Positions 44,318-54,366 are shown, counted from the stretch's first letter. The stretch: 64,000 nt of DNA from Rubellicoccus peritrichatus (GCF_033100135.1 NZ_CP136920.1:4087001-4151000), one strand, 5' to 3'. Numbers and translations: made by a program. Notes: generated by a model from the letters alone, not told the origin.

Positions 44318-44998
44318 ATGAAAAAAAACACCACGACCTCCAAACTGCCATATTCACGTACAGGACTCACCGCGCTGCTTGGTCTAGGTGCCGCTACGAG
44401 TGCCAATGCCGCCGTCGTAATGTCTACGACCGTAGGCTCAGGCCTTCGTCCGCCTGCCACCTCGGGCTCAATTGGCTGGGACATCGATAATGACGGAGCA
44501 AATGATTTTAGCCTGAGCAATTCCGCAACCAGCGCAGCCTTTTGGAACGATTACGACGGGCGTATCTTAGGCAAGACAACGGATCTAAATAGCCCCTTCT
44601 TAAAGCTGAGCACCAGCCAGGCTATCAGCAGTGGCGTACCCGGCTATGGTTTTGCCGCGGCGCCGCAAGGGGTCGCAGTGATGTACATAACTACTATCGG
44701 TGCCAATGCTTCTCAAGGCGGCTGGGCGATTAACGATACCGGCTTCATTGGGTTTAAGTTCGAGATCAGTGGAAACACGCATTTCGGCTGGGCTGAGGTT
44801 ACCATAGATGCACTCAACCCGGGTCAGGGTTTTATCATTAACGAAGCTTGGTATAATACTACTGCCGATCAGGGCCTACTCGCCGGCACACAGACTGTCG
44901 TTCCCGAACCGTCAACCTACGCAGTTGGCCTCGCCGGACTGGCCCTCGGCGCAGCCGGGCTCCGTCGCTGGCGGAAAGCTAAACAAGCTTCTGCCTAA
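44318..44998 (+). CDS. PEP-CTERM-sorted exported protein
   Basis: The start at ATG 44318 gives a signal peptide (TGLTALLGLGAATSANA); a longer in-frame extension to 44195 is unlikely. The mature protein resembles secreted beta-rich proteins (GSIGWDIDNDGANDFSLS, FIGFKFEISGNTHFGWAEV). The C-terminus has VVPEPSTYAVGLAGLALGAAG then RRWRKAK, which is the PEP-CTERM signal: motif, membrane span, basic tail. Such proteins are processed by exosortase (encoded elsewhere) and often coupled to exopolysaccharide export. Function of the body is unknown. Confidence 0.9.
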   Translation: MKKNTTTSKLPYSRTGLTALLGLGAATSANAAVVMSTTVGSGLRPPATSGSIGWDIDNDGANDFSLSNSATSAAFWNDYDGRILGKTTDLNSPFLKLSTSQAISSGVPGYGFAAAPQGVAVMYITTIGANASQGGWAINDTGFIGFKFEISGNTHFGWAEVTIDALNPGQGFIINEAWYNTTADQGLLAGTQTVVPEPSTYAVGLAGLALGAAGLRRWRKAKQASA

Positions 44999-45036
44999 AC
45001 AACAGGAACGAAAAGGCTTTGTCTTTGAGACACAGA

Positions 45037-45066
45037 AGCGTCACGTATTTGCGTGGCGCTTTTTTG
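45037..45066 (+). terminator. Rho-independent terminator
   Basis: AGCGTCACG pairs with CGTGGCGCT (one G-T pair) around a six-base loop and is followed by six Ts. It ends the PEP-CTERM gene 44318-44998. Confidence 0.8.
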
Positions 45067-45081
45067 TGACGTATGCTTTGG

Positions 45082-45300
45082 CCACAAAGCAGGTGCCAAG
45101 GGTGCAAAGCTGGTGTGACGCATTTCTTTCTCACAGAGAGCACGGAGACACAGAGGTTTTTTAAAAAAGGTGGGGCGCAGTCTTTAAAAACATTGATTGC
45201 ATATATTAGAAAACTCCATGTTTTCTGCGCTCTCCGTGAGATAAAACCGCGTCACGCTTCGTGCGTACTTTGTGTGCTTTGTGACCAAAACCACGTCACA
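45082..45300. repeat. Nested imperfect inverted repeat
   Basis: Outer arms near 45082-45121 and 45264-45300 are related by inversion (CCACAAAGCA...GTGTGACG against its complement CGTCACGC...CTTTGTGACC). Inner arms near 45130-45150 (CACAGAGAGCACGGAG) and 45222-45241 (CTGCGCTCTCCGTGAG) are also inverted. The words CACAAAG and CACGAAGC link it to the palindrome at 47975-48065. No coding capacity is evident. Confidence 0.6.
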
Positions 45301-45374
45301 CCATCACGCTCTACACAACTGCCCCAACCCCACGAAAAAGGTAAGACGCCGTATCCAGGCAAGCCGAACTTAAT

Positions 45375-46001
45375 CTACTTCCGGCGGCAACGCAGTATCA
45401 CGATACCCAGCGCGGCGAGGCCTGCCAGGATGGCGTAATTACGGGGCTCGGGTACGACAGCGGCAACGGTACCGCCGTCAAAGCTGAAATCGCTTCCGTC
45501 AATTTCAAAGTCAGTGTCGGTGACAGACGCGCCCTGCCAGTCGCTCAGTTCAATGGGGTCGGTCGCGCCAGGGTTGCTCAGGGGGAGGCCTGCAAGGCCA
45601 AAAGAGGAGACAGTAGCCGCGGGCCCAAAGTCGAAAGATGAAATCGCTAAATTTGCGTTGCCGCCGATAAGCATAAAGCCGCCGAATGGATTCGGGTAGC
45701 TCCCAAAATTAGTGGTGGTGCTCTCCGTGATGGCAAAGGTGCCGTTGTAGTCAGGATCAGTTGCACCGGAGACGGTCAGCGAAGCACTATCAGTAATGAC
45801 GGAGGCCCGACCAAAGGTAGCGATATAATTTGTCTGACTGGAGTTGAACTGAAAGGTCCAGGTGGAACCGTCAAAACCATAGGTGTCGGTGCCGCTGTTG
45901 AAAGTCACCGTCGAGCTGATGGTCAGCTGGAGGGCAGCCTGGGTTGACGGCGATAGTAAAGCAGCGACGCAAACCGCTAGCAGAGCAGTTTTGATTTTCA
46001 T
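45375..46001 (-). CDS. PEP-CTERM-sorted exported protein
   Basis: The start at ATG 46001 gives 208 residues with a signal peptide (TALLAVCVAALLSPSTQA). The body is Ser/Thr/Asn-rich beta structure (FNSGTDTYGFDGSTWTFQF). The C-terminus VVPEPRNYAILAGLAALGIVILRCRRK is the PEP-CTERM signal, split here into motif VPEP, span AILAGLAALGIVIL and basic end RCRRK. Function unknown. It is followed downstream on the same strand by repeats and has the next PEP-CTERM gene 80 bp upstream. Confidence 0.88.
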   Translation of the reverse strand: MKIKTALLAVCVAALLSPSTQAALQLTISSTVTFNSGTDTYGFDGSTWTFQFNSSQTNYIATFGRASVITDSASLTVSGATDPDYNGTFAITESTTTNFGSYPNPFGGFMLIGGNANLAISSFDFGPAATVSSFGLAGLPLSNPGATDPIELSDWQGASVTDTDFEIDGSDFSFDGGTVAAVVPEPRNYAILAGLAALGIVILRCRRK

Positions 46002-46081
46002 CAACGTAACGTTAACAGTGATAAGTAAATATTAGTAATAAGGTGAAAGTAGTGTCTTGTCTGCAGACTGCGCACCCACCT

Positions 46082-46606
46082 TTACTTGCGACGACGCAAG
46101 GTAACAAAGCTCATCACGGCCAAGCCAAACAGAGCTGCATAAGTCCCAGGTTCCGGGATTGGATTGATATCCTCTGTGGTTGAACCAGTAAAAGGAGTTC
46201 CTGTGTAATTAAAATCTCCTAATGATGCTAATCCTGGCGCAATTGTCCCGTTGGCTGTATTTAGAATCAGCTCACCAGGAGTCATTGGGTCTAAAAATGC
46301 CAAGGTAAGGTCACCACCAAATAAAAGAGGTGTTTGAACAGATACGATTGGGTTGCCATCAATTGTCCCGGTAAGACCACCATCCGCGATAATTTCAGTC
46401 ATAATAGTGCGTGCATCACTACCAATACTATTATTAGCAAATAACCAAACGAAGAGTAAGGTAGAATTAGGTAATCCTGGCCCTGGATCTGAACCCGAGA
46501 GTGAGTAATCACCCGTGGTGTTATTGTAGGTGAAACTGATAGCTGCGTGGGATTGATAGCCAAACAAGGCTAAACACAGAATGAGCAGCGTTTTGTAGTA
46601 GTTCAT
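46082..46606 (-). CDS. PEP-CTERM-sorted exported protein
   Basis: The start at ATG 46606 gives 174 residues with a signal peptide (TLLILCLALFGYQSHA). The body contains a short beta-rich region (ISFTYNNTTGDYSLSGSDPG). The C-terminus has IPEPGTYAALFGLAVMSFV and RRRK. It is unlike its neighbours in sequence outside the sorting signal, so the three genes share a secretion route rather than a fold. Function unknown. Confidence 0.86.
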   Translation of the reverse strand: MNYYKTLLILCLALFGYQSHAAISFTYNNTTGDYSLSGSDPGPGLPNSTLLFVWLFANNSIGSDARTIMTEIIADGGLTGTIDGNPIVSVQTPLLFGGDLTLAFLDPMTPGELILNTANGTIAPGLASLGDFNYTGTPFTGSTTEDINPIPEPGTYAALFGLAVMSFVTLRRRK

Positions 46607-46704
46607 CAAAATAGTGAGTAATGAGACACATCGTCAAGTAAAGCATAAACCTCATTTTCTGTGTAAAAAAGCACGTAGTAGTTTGTTTTCACGTATAAGA
46701 CTAA

Positions 46705-47874
<1,170 letters not shown>

Positions 47875-47898
47875 TTAAGAGCTGAAAACATTTTCCAA

Positions 47899-47932
47899 AG
47901 CCGTCGGGTCAATCATCCGGCGGCTTTTTTTT
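47899..47932 (+). terminator. Rho-independent terminator of gap
   Basis: An eleven-pair stem (AGCCGTCGGGT against ATCCGGCGGCT, with two G-T pairs) closes a five-base loop and is followed by eight Ts, 24 bp after the gap stop. Confidence 0.92.
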
Positions 47933-47974
47933 GTCCGATTAATATTAAACCAAAGTTAAGAATTGAATTTAGGC

Positions 47975-48065
47975 CACAAAGGACACGAAGCACGCACAAA
48001 GATCACTAAGATTTTCAGCAGATTAGCTACTTTGTGTTCTTTGTGCGTGCTTCGTGTCCTTTGTG
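47975..48065. repeat. 28-bp perfect inverted repeat (CACAAAGGACACGAAGC family)
   Basis: Arms 47975-48002 and 48038-48065 are perfect reverse complements over 28 bp, separated by 35 bp. The arm starts CACAAAGGACACGAAGC. It sits between the gap terminator and lpxA. Words of the same kind occur in the 45082-45300 element, so I regard it as a member of a dispersed palindrome family. It could form a strong cruciform or RNA hairpin in the lpxA leader. Confidence 0.88.
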
Positions 48066-48130
48066 ATCCTTAAAAAGTTTTTTAAGCTTTCAGCGCTCCG
48101 CATTCAGTATTTAGCTCTCTCCTTTCCAAT

Positions 48131-48907
48131 ATGGCAAAGATTCATCCCACCGCAATTATTGAAGATGGAGCACAGATCGCTGATAATGTCACGATCGGAG
48201 CCTACGCCTATATTGGCGCTGAAGTGTCCATTGGTGCAGGCACGATGGTTGAGCACCACGCGACAGTGGATGGTTTCACTGAAATGGGTGATGACAACCA
48301 GGTTTTTCCCTATGCCTTCATCGGAGGAAAAACACACGATTTGAAATACACCGGAGGAAAACCGGGCCTGAAAATTGGAAGTCGAAATGTTTTCCGTGAA
48401 TACTCGACTGTCCATCTGGCAACAAATGATGCCGAGTTTACTATTCTGGGAGATGACAATGTCATCCTTGCCTACTCCCATGTCGCTCACGATTGCATTA
48501 TTGGTAATCACCTGGTCATGAGCAGCCATGCGGCACTCGGTGGGCATGTATTGGTTGGCAACCACTGCAATATCGGTTGGGGAGTCGGACTTCATCAGTT
48601 TTGCCGAATTGGTGATCATGCCATGGCCGGCGCCTGCTCCAAGGTAGTCCAGGATGTCCCACCTTACATGATTGCAGATGGTAATCCAGCTGAAGTTCGA
48701 ACCATCAATAAAGTCGGCCTGGAGCGCAATGGATTCTCCAGCGAAGACATCGAGCTAGTCCGCAGCATTTACAAAACCCTTTACCGCGAAGGCCTCAATC
48801 GCACTCAAGCCCGGGAAAAACTGAGTGAAAATCCCAAAGCAACTGACCCAACCCTAAAACGCGTAATCGACTTTCTGGAGCAAGGCGGTAAGCGCGGAAT
48901 CACTTAA
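48131..48907 (+). CDS. lpxA: Acyl-[ACP]--UDP-N-acetylglucosamine O-acyltransferase
   Basis: The product has 258 residues. LpxA performs the first step of lipid A synthesis. Left-handed beta-helix hexapeptides are frequent ([19 protein letters not shown]). The catalytic His lies in [32 protein letters not shown] and [11 protein letters not shown] are family blocks, and the helical C-terminus begins [10 protein letters not shown]. Its presence shows an LPS-bearing outer membrane. It is not beside lpxD or fabZ here. Confidence 0.96.
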   Translation: MAKIHPTAIIEDGAQIADNVTIGAYAYIGAEVSIGAGTMVEHHATVDGFTEMGDDNQVFPYAFIGGKTHDLKYTGGKPGLKIGSRNVFREYSTVHLATNDAEFTILGDDNVILAYSHVAHDCIIGNHLVMSSHAALGGHVLVGNHCNIGWGVGLHQFCRIGDHAMAGACSKVVQDVPPYMIADGNPAEVRTINKVGLERNGFSSEDIELVRSIYKTLYREGLNRTQAREKLSENPKATDPTLKRVIDFLEQGGKRGIT

Positions 48908-48924
48908 GGTTTCATGCAGGTCGA

Positions 48925-49314
48925 TCAAATCGGTTGATCATGCTGCGCGAGAATCGTCTTCAAACGTACGGCTATTTGCAGAGCAATCTGAACAAGCTCG
49001 CTCGCCTCGGGTTCATCAAGCTGGTTGATGCAATTACGCTGCCAAAGTCCGAGCCATGCTTCAAAGTGCTCCGGGCCAATGCCTAGCGACATATGCTTCC
49101 AGGGCATACCACCGGAATAGTTACGCGGACCACCGGTAAGCCCGGACCAAAAATCTGCAATTTTCTCAATATGTGGAGGCCAGTTATCGACCTTAGACTC
49201 AAATATCGGACCAATAACCTTATGTTGCCTCACATCGGCATAGAAATGATTCAGTAGTTTTATCAGGCCCGAGCGCTGACCGATTCGGTCGTATAATGAA
49301 GTCACTTTTTCCAT
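48925..49314 (-). CDS. Truncated haemoglobin, group III-like
   Basis: The product has 129 residues, a 2-on-2 globin. LLNHFYADVRQHKVIGPIF covers the B/E-helix area. WPPHIEKIADFWSGLTGG and MPWKHMSLGIGPEHFEAWL carry the proximal-side motif with the haem His in KHMSLGIG-EHF. The FW-S-L and P-HM pattern fits group III more than I or II. Possible roles are oxygen or NO handling. It is convergent with lpxA and downstream of a two-component pair on the same strand. Confidence 0.88.
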   Translation of the reverse strand: MEKVTSLYDRIGQRSGLIKLLNHFYADVRQHKVIGPIFESKVDNWPPHIEKIADFWSGLTGGPRNYSGGMPWKHMSLGIGPEHFEAWLGLWQRNCINQLDEPEASELVQIALQIAVRLKTILAQHDQPI

Positions 49315-49371
49315 GGGAATATCTCTAATCTATAAGACTACTGAGATTTTAAAAGTCACTTTATCCATTTT

Positions 49372-50871
49372 CTATACAGGCAAAGTAAGCGTAAACACAC
49401 TCCCCTTACCTGCTTTGCTTTCGACTTTCAGGTCGCCATTGTGGGCATTGGCAATCGCCTTGCTCACGGCCAGGCCAAGTCCAGTACCTCCCGTATTGTA
49501 GGAGCGAGCTTTATCGCTGCGATAGAAACGATCAAAGATATGCGGGATGTCGTTCTCCTGAATCCCTGCGCCCTGATCCTCGACTTCGATCGTGACATGA
49601 TCGGAGCCATTATGCAGACGAACCCAGATATTGGACTTCTCAGGACTGTGCTGGACAGCGTTACTGACCAGATTGATCAACACCTGGCGGATCTTTGTCG
49701 CATCAATCGCTGCATGCGCCGGCCCTGTTTTCAGGTGCAATTTAATTTGTTTTTGCAAGGCAATTGGCTGGAGCAGCTGCATCGTTTCCTCGCAAAGACT
49801 GGGCAGCTCGGTGTCTTCCTTGATCAACTTGCTTTCTCCCGAGTCAATTCGAGCCAGTTCCAGCAAACTCTCAATCAGCCCCTTCATGTGTCGCGCCGCA
49901 ATCTGACAAGTTTCAAAACTCTCTTTGTATGTCTCCGTCTCACGCTCCTTTTCAAGAGCCCAATAGACTTCATTCATAATGATGGTTAGCGGTGTGCGGA
50001 GTTCATGCGAGGCATCAGCAGTAAACTGTATCTGTTGATCCAAAGCGGTTTCCAATTGCTCTGAGGCTTTTCTCAAATCACCAGTACGTTCTATGACAGC
50101 ATCTTCCAGTGAATCAAACGCAGCTCTAACCGCACGAGCATGCTCACGTAGATAAACATATGCAAAAATTGGAATAGCAGTCAGATAAAGCGCATGACGT
50201 ATTGCAGTAAAATAGGGCTCATAGACTTCATTCAAAGCCATATCAGGCAACTTCAGAAAGTCGTCCAGAAAGATAAAAAAGAGTGCCACACAGATCCAGT
50301 TACGAGCCCAGCCCTTACCGTTTATGGAAAGGTAAATGACAGCAAAGCCTGTCCACATTGAAACATTGCTGCGAAAAACCCAGTCACACCAGGTTTGCCC
50401 AAACTTTGATTCAGGGTTCGCCGTAATGTGCACACCCCACCACCAGAAAGTTGCCAGATAAACCAAGACAACTGATGACAATCCGAGGACTAAATAGCGT
50501 ATAACGATTCTTCGCTTGTCGGTCAGGAAAAGTAGATAGGCAGCCGCCAGCAGAATCTCGGAAACGTCAGACAGTGCATGCTCAAATGGTGGAAAAAAAA
50601 CATGAAGCTGGTCCATCGATAGAACCGAGTACGCTTCGAGCAATTTGACCGTGAGCATGAAAAACTCACGCGCAAACGCCGCAGCAAAGCCCCAAATCAA
50701 GAGCGACTCATGAGGGTCTTCTTCCGATTTGTACTTAAACTGCGAGACAATGAACAAACCCAGCCAGGCAACGCCAGCAATTCCATATGGAACAATCCCC
50801 GGTCGGTGACCACCGCCATCGCCTGTGAACTGAATCAACAGGTCAAAGAAGATATTAACATTTTCATGCAT
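49372..50871 (-). CDS. Membrane sensor histidine kinase
   Basis: The protein has 499 residues. The first 235 residues hold about seven membrane segments, an integral membrane sensor of unrecognised type (IVPYGIAGVAWLGLFIVSQF, FAREFFMLTVKLLEAYS). A coiled coil (240-275) leads into HisKA with FTADASHELRTPLTIIMNEV and the phospho-His. The ATPase domain has NLVSNAVQHSPEKS, VEDQGAGI, IFDRFYRSD and GGTGLGLAVSKA. It follows its response regulator by 55 bp. The signal is not known. Confidence 0.93.
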   Translation of the reverse strand: MHENVNIFFDLLIQFTGDGGGHRPGIVPYGIAGVAWLGLFIVSQFKYKSEEDPHESLLIWGFAAAFAREFFMLTVKLLEAYSVLSMDQLHVFFPPFEHALSDVSEILLAAAYLLFLTDKRRIVIRYLVLGLSSVVLVYLATFWWWGVHITANPESKFGQTWCDWVFRSNVSMWTGFAVIYLSINGKGWARNWICVALFFIFLDDFLKLPDMALNEVYEPYFTAIRHALYLTAIPIFAYVYLREHARAVRAAFDSLEDAVIERTGDLRKASEQLETALDQQIQFTADASHELRTPLTIIMNEVYWALEKERETETYKESFETCQIAARHMKGLIESLLELARIDSGESKLIKEDTELPSLCEETMQLLQPIALQKQIKLHLKTGPAHAAIDATKIRQVLINLVSNAVQHSPEKSNIWVRLHNGSDHVTIEVEDQGAGIQENDIPHIFDRFYRSDKARSYNTGGTGLGLAVSKAIANAHNGDLKVESKAGKGSVFTLTLPV

Positions 50872-50926
50872 AGAGAGCGAACAACCTAAAAGTGTATTAT
50901 TCCTCTCACGATTTCGTCCAGCCCGA

Positions 50927-51577
50927 TCATTCCATCATGTATCCACGTCCGCGAATGGTTCGAATCGAATCTTTGCCCAACTTCTTTCTAATGTTGAACA
51001 AGTGCACATTGAGGACATTCGAAAAGGCATCGTTGTTTTCGTCTAGAATAGTATCCAACAACTCGCTCGTGCTAACGATGCTACCATGCTCCTTGGCAAG
51101 CTTATGAACGATGGCATACTCTGACCAGGTCATGGGAACGGTTTCTTCGCCTCGATAGACCTTGCCGCTATTCGTATCCACAACCAACTCTCCCACTTTG
51201 ATTGTTGGATCCGTCGAGTTTTTTGAGCGTCTTAATAAAGAGCGCACTCGAGCCAGCAATTCATCCATATGAAATGGCTTGGTCAAATAGTCATCCGCCC
51301 CACAATCCAGACCATTAACCCGGTCATCCAAAGTATCCCTTGCAGTCAACAAAAGCACAGGAGTCTTTATGTTTTCACGCATTTGGCGCAGAACTTCCAG
51401 GCCATTCAGCTCGGGCAACATGATATCGAGAATGACTAAATCAAAGGGCCAATTCCTGATTTTGTACAAAGCCTCCGTTCCATTACCAGATGCATCCACA
51501 GCATAGGATTGTTCACGTAATGAACGTACGAGCTGCTTTTGCAAAATGGAATCGTCTTCAACAACCAGAATCTTCAT
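50927..51577 (-). CDS. OmpR/PhoB-type response regulator
   Basis: The product has 216 residues. The receiver has VVEDD, phospho-Asp in LVILDIMLPELNG, Thr in LLLTARD and Lys in YLTKPFHMDELLARV. The winged helix has MTWSEYAIVHKLAKEHGSIVS and NVLNVHLFNIRKKLG with RTIRGRGYMME. It precedes the sensor kinase in the same transcript. Targets unknown. Confidence 0.96.
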   Translation of the reverse strand: MKILVVEDDSILQKQLVRSLREQSYAVDASGNGTEALYKIRNWPFDLVILDIMLPELNGLEVLRQMRENIKTPVLLLTARDTLDDRVNGLDCGADDYLTKPFHMDELLARVRSLLRRSKNSTDPTIKVGELVVDTNSGKVYRGEETVPMTWSEYAIVHKLAKEHGSIVSTSELLDTILDENNDAFSNVLNVHLFNIRKKLGKDSIRTIRGRGYMME

Positions 51578-51657
51578 TCAATGTATATTACATGAATATA
51601 GATTAAGCCATCATTAAGATGATAAGCTAAAACCATTAAATGCAAAAAAATTGCAAT

Positions 51658-52437
51658 TTAACGTCCCAATGGCATCAGGCGAGAGGCAGCAGGATTGAGC
51701 AACGAGTTGTGTTGCGTGGTCTTTGGGTCGTAAAATGCAAGCAGAGCCCAAAAATCCTTGGAGTGATTCATCTCGGTCAAGTGAGCTAACTCGTGATAGA
51801 TGATGTGATCCTGTAAATCTGGCCTCAAAAGGACGAGGCGCCAGTTGAGTGAAATTGTTTTGTTTGATGAACAGGAACCCCAACGGCTGGATTGGTCGCG
51901 CGTTGTGACTCGCGCGACTTCAAGGCCGTGCTTCTCGGCCAACTCCATTGTTCGTTTCTCAATGACCTCTGCGGCAAATGAGCGGATAAGGGATTTGATT
52001 TCCACATCGGAATCTTCATCTGCCCGAATTCGCATTTCTATCTCACCACTATCGGTTGAATAAACAAAGAATGGGCGAACCGTGGTGAAGCTCATACTCA
52101 GGCGAAAAGACTTCCCCAGCCCAAAAAGTCGCGGATGCTTCTCAAGATAGGCAAAAAGCGAAGAACGCGTGGGATTCTGCTTCAGATTCTTCTCAATCCA
52201 GTCGCCTTGAGTCCGCAGGAACTTCATCGCCTCAGGCAGTGGGCAACGCCATGGCACTGACAGCAAAGCGTGGTTATTCTGTCCGATCGTCAGCCGGATA
52301 TAGCGAGAACGCTTCGAACGCCGTACCTCATAAGGCACTAAAATGGCTCCACCCGAGGTTTCAACCTCGGCAAGCTTCAGACTGTTGTCTTTCTTCTTCG
52401 ACACGTGTGGTAACCGATTCTCTGACCTGCAACGCAT
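51658..52437 (-). CDS. YgjP-like metallopeptidase domain protein (DUF45)
   Basis: The product has 259 residues from ATG 52437; GTG 52404 (giving SKKKDNSLKL) is an alternative, and either overlaps the mazG 3' end. The zinc motif is HELAHLTEMNHSKDFW (HExxH plus a downstream His), with the upstream family block RDQSSRWGSCSSNKTISLNWRL in part. The N-terminus YEVRRSKRSRYIRLTI is typical for YgjP. Cytoplasmic. The overlap suggests translational coupling with mazG. Confidence 0.88.
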   Translation of the reverse strand: MRCRSENRLPHVSKKKDNSLKLAEVETSGGAILVPYEVRRSKRSRYIRLTIGQNNHALLSVPWRCPLPEAMKFLRTQGDWIEKNLKQNPTRSSLFAYLEKHPRLFGLGKSFRLSMSFTTVRPFFVYSTDSGEIEMRIRADEDSDVEIKSLIRSFAAEVIEKRTMELAEKHGLEVARVTTRDQSSRWGSCSSNKTISLNWRLVLLRPDLQDHIIYHELAHLTEMNHSKDFWALLAFYDPKTTQHNSLLNPAASRLMPLGR

Positions 52438-53053
52438 GCCTGCGGAGAGCCGACTCGGGATCGATGCCCGCAGAGCGACACGCTGCTGTTAAGGCAAACA
52501 ACCTAGCGCCTGCGGTCGCTTCGGTCAAGCCGTTGCTGAGTGAAGATATTGCGTCACGATCCAGAATACCCTCTGCAGGCAGGGACTTTTTCTCGATTTG
52601 CTTAAAAATCTCACGGGCGTAAAGCAAGGCAGGCAATTGAGGAGGCAGATGCTTGAAAGGGCTTTTATCCTCTTCCGGTCCGTTTTTCTTTTCGGCTGCC
52701 TTGATTTCCTCCCATTTGAGCAGGACGGCATCACTATCCTCAAGTGACAGATCACCAAAGACATGTGGATGCCGACGAATGAGCTTTTCGTTGATCTCAC
52801 GCGCTGCATCGTCGAAATTGAAACGCCCCTCCTCTTCTGCCATTTGTGCATGCATCACGACCTGTAAAAGTAAGTCGCCCAGCTCTTCACGCATGTGTTC
52901 AAAATCCTCGCGATCAATGGTATCCAGCAACTCACCACACTCCTCAATAAGGCAATCGCAGAGACTTTTGTGCGTTTGCTCAATGTCCCACGGGCAACCA
53001 TCCGGTGCACGCAGGCGGGCTACTGTCTCGCGGAGATCATCTATTGCACTCAT
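52361..53053 (-). CDS. mazG: Nucleoside triphosphate pyrophosphohydrolase MazG
   Basis: The product has 230 residues, shorter than the two-domain E. coli MazG. The first half holds one complete MazG helix set: LRAPDGCPWDIEQTHKSL, EECGELLDTIDREDFEHMREELGDLLLQVVMHA (metal-binding EExxE and ExxD pattern) and RRHPHVFGD. The second repeat (LPALLYAREIFKQIEKK onward) is eroded. It hydrolyses non-canonical NTPs. It is co-transcribed with and overlaps the YgjP-like gene. Confidence 0.92.
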   Translation of the reverse strand: MSAIDDLRETVARLRAPDGCPWDIEQTHKSLCDCLIEECGELLDTIDREDFEHMREELGDLLLQVVMHAQMAEEEGRFNFDDAAREINEKLIRRHPHVFGDLSLEDSDAVLLKWEEIKAAEKKNGPEEDKSPFKHLPPQLPALLYAREIFKQIEKKSLPAEGILDRDAISSLSNGLTEATAGARLFALTAACRSAGIDPESALRRHALQVRESVTTRVEEERQQSEACRG

Positions 53054-53247
53054 CGGTCGCCAGCGTCGCCATGAGGTCCTTAAACGTCAATTCGTTTCGT
53101 CAGATAGTCCAGTTCGGTGTGCAATTTGAATCCAAATAATGCCACTGTTACCGATTCGTAACAAATTGATCATTGAACCTCCATCTTTTGTGAATCACGT
53201 TGCCTGCATAAATTTAGTGGATAACGAATAATTTTACAGCAACGAGC

Positions 53248-54366
53248 ATGTCGGTGAGTGATATATTCATGGTACTTGGCTTCGCCTTGGCGGCGTATTC
53301 CATTGTAGCCAATGACTCCATCCAGACGCTGGGGACCTTCCTCAGCTCCAATGCCAAGCGTCCCTGGTGGATACTGTGGATTTGGATTTCGGGGATCATG
53401 ATCGTAACGGTATCCTGGGGCTGGATCGCCAATGGAGGTGATCCTGCTTTTGGACGTCTGGCAGCCAAAGCAATTGCCTTTCCCACTGATTACGGCGGCA
53501 CTTTCACCTGGGTATTCATTTTGCCACCACTCGCTCTTGTCATCCTCACCCGCTTTGGCATTCCAGTCAGTACCTCGTTATTGATCCTGACGGCATTCAA
53601 AGGTTTGGTTGCGGTGCAACAGGGCAACAGCTCAGGCGAAGCCATTTCACTTTTTGCCAACATGATGGAGAAGTCCTTCGTTGGCTACCTCATTGCCTTT
53701 GTTCTTGGGTTAATCATCTTCTGGCTGGTAACTGGAAACCTGGAGAAGCGTTTCAAAGAGACAGCCAACGACGGCGTGCGACATCCGGCATGGACGGTTT
53801 TTCAGTGGCTATCAACCGGCTTCCTCTGGTCAATGTGGCTCATCCAGGACCTGGCAAACGTCTTCGTTTATCTGCCACGTGAACTGCACGTGACCGGATT
53901 GATATTATCTCTTGGCGGTATGACTATCCTTCAGGGGATTCTTATTCGCGGCAGAGGCGGCAAGATCCAGAAAATCGTTACCAGCAAGACCAACACACTG
54001 GATGTACGCTCAGCCACCTTCATCGACCTGCTTTACGGTTTGGTTCTGCTCTTCTTCAAAGTGGACTACATTCCAAAGTTATTTGCCGCGATGGGGCTTG
54101 AGGTTCCCTGGCCAGCTAAAATGCCGATGAGCACCACATGGGTCTTTCTCGGATTACTGGCAGGACGTGAAATCGGTCTTACTCTAAAGATGCATATCAA
54201 CAACAAGAAGACGGTGGCCAAACTCGTCTTATCGGATGCAGGTAAAGCCTTTCTCGGTTCCATGGTGGCCATTGCCCTGGCCATGATCCTGCCATTCCTC
54301 ATAACACCGGTTGAGAAGGCAGACGAAGACGCCCCTGCTCAGGCCATAGAAACGGTCACCGAGTAA
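53248..54366 (+). CDS. PiT-like multi-span membrane protein
   Basis: The product has 372 residues with about nine membrane segments. The start ALAAYSIVANDSIQTLGTFLSSN (shown to the motif level VANDSIQTLGTF) resembles the GxNDxANxxGT signature of inorganic phosphate transporters. The C-terminal SDAGKAFLGSMVAIALAM may be the paired repeat. The middle part (GFLWSMWLIQDLANVFVYLP) is unlike standard PiT. It may be a distant PiT relative or a separate ion permease. No regulator or accessory PhoU-like gene is next to it. Confidence 0.65.
   Translation: MSVSDIFMVLGFALAAYSIVANDSIQTLGTFLSSNAKRPWWILWIWISGIMIVTVSWGWIANGGDPAFGRLAAKAIAFPTDYGGTFTWVFILPPLALVILTRFGIPVSTSLLILTAFKGLVAVQQGNSSGEAISLFANMMEKSFVGYLIAFVLGLIIFWLVTGNLEKRFKETANDGVRHPAWTVFQWLSTGFLWSMWLIQDLANVFVYLPRELHVTGLILSLGGMTILQGILIRGRGGKIQKIVTSKTNTLDVRSATFIDLLYGLVLLFFKVDYIPKLFAAMGLEVPWPAKMPMSTTWVFLGLLAGREIGLTLKMHINNKKTVAKLVLSDAGKAFLGSMVAIALAMILPFLITPVEKADEDAPAQAIETVTE

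Larger units (their letters stand above)
45001..45374. other. Gene-free stretch between PEP-CTERM genes
   Basis: These 374 bp contain a terminator for the plus-strand PEP-CTERM gene, a nested inverted repeat (45082-45300) and two separated pieces of the GTCTCCAGGCAAGCC repeat core (45173-45183 and 45353-45366). Open frames across it are repeat-derived and carry no domain. Confidence 0.7.

Noticed and set aside
45082-45300. CRISPR-like array
   Set aside because: Repeats are inverted, not direct, unequal in length and without regular spacers; no cas gene is in the window.
51640-51657. TGCAAAAAAATTGCA resembling the 12791-12829 operators
   Set aside because: Half-sites do not match the TGCAAA/TTTGCA symmetry and the site lies downstream of the YgjP-like gene, not at a promoter of a metal gene.
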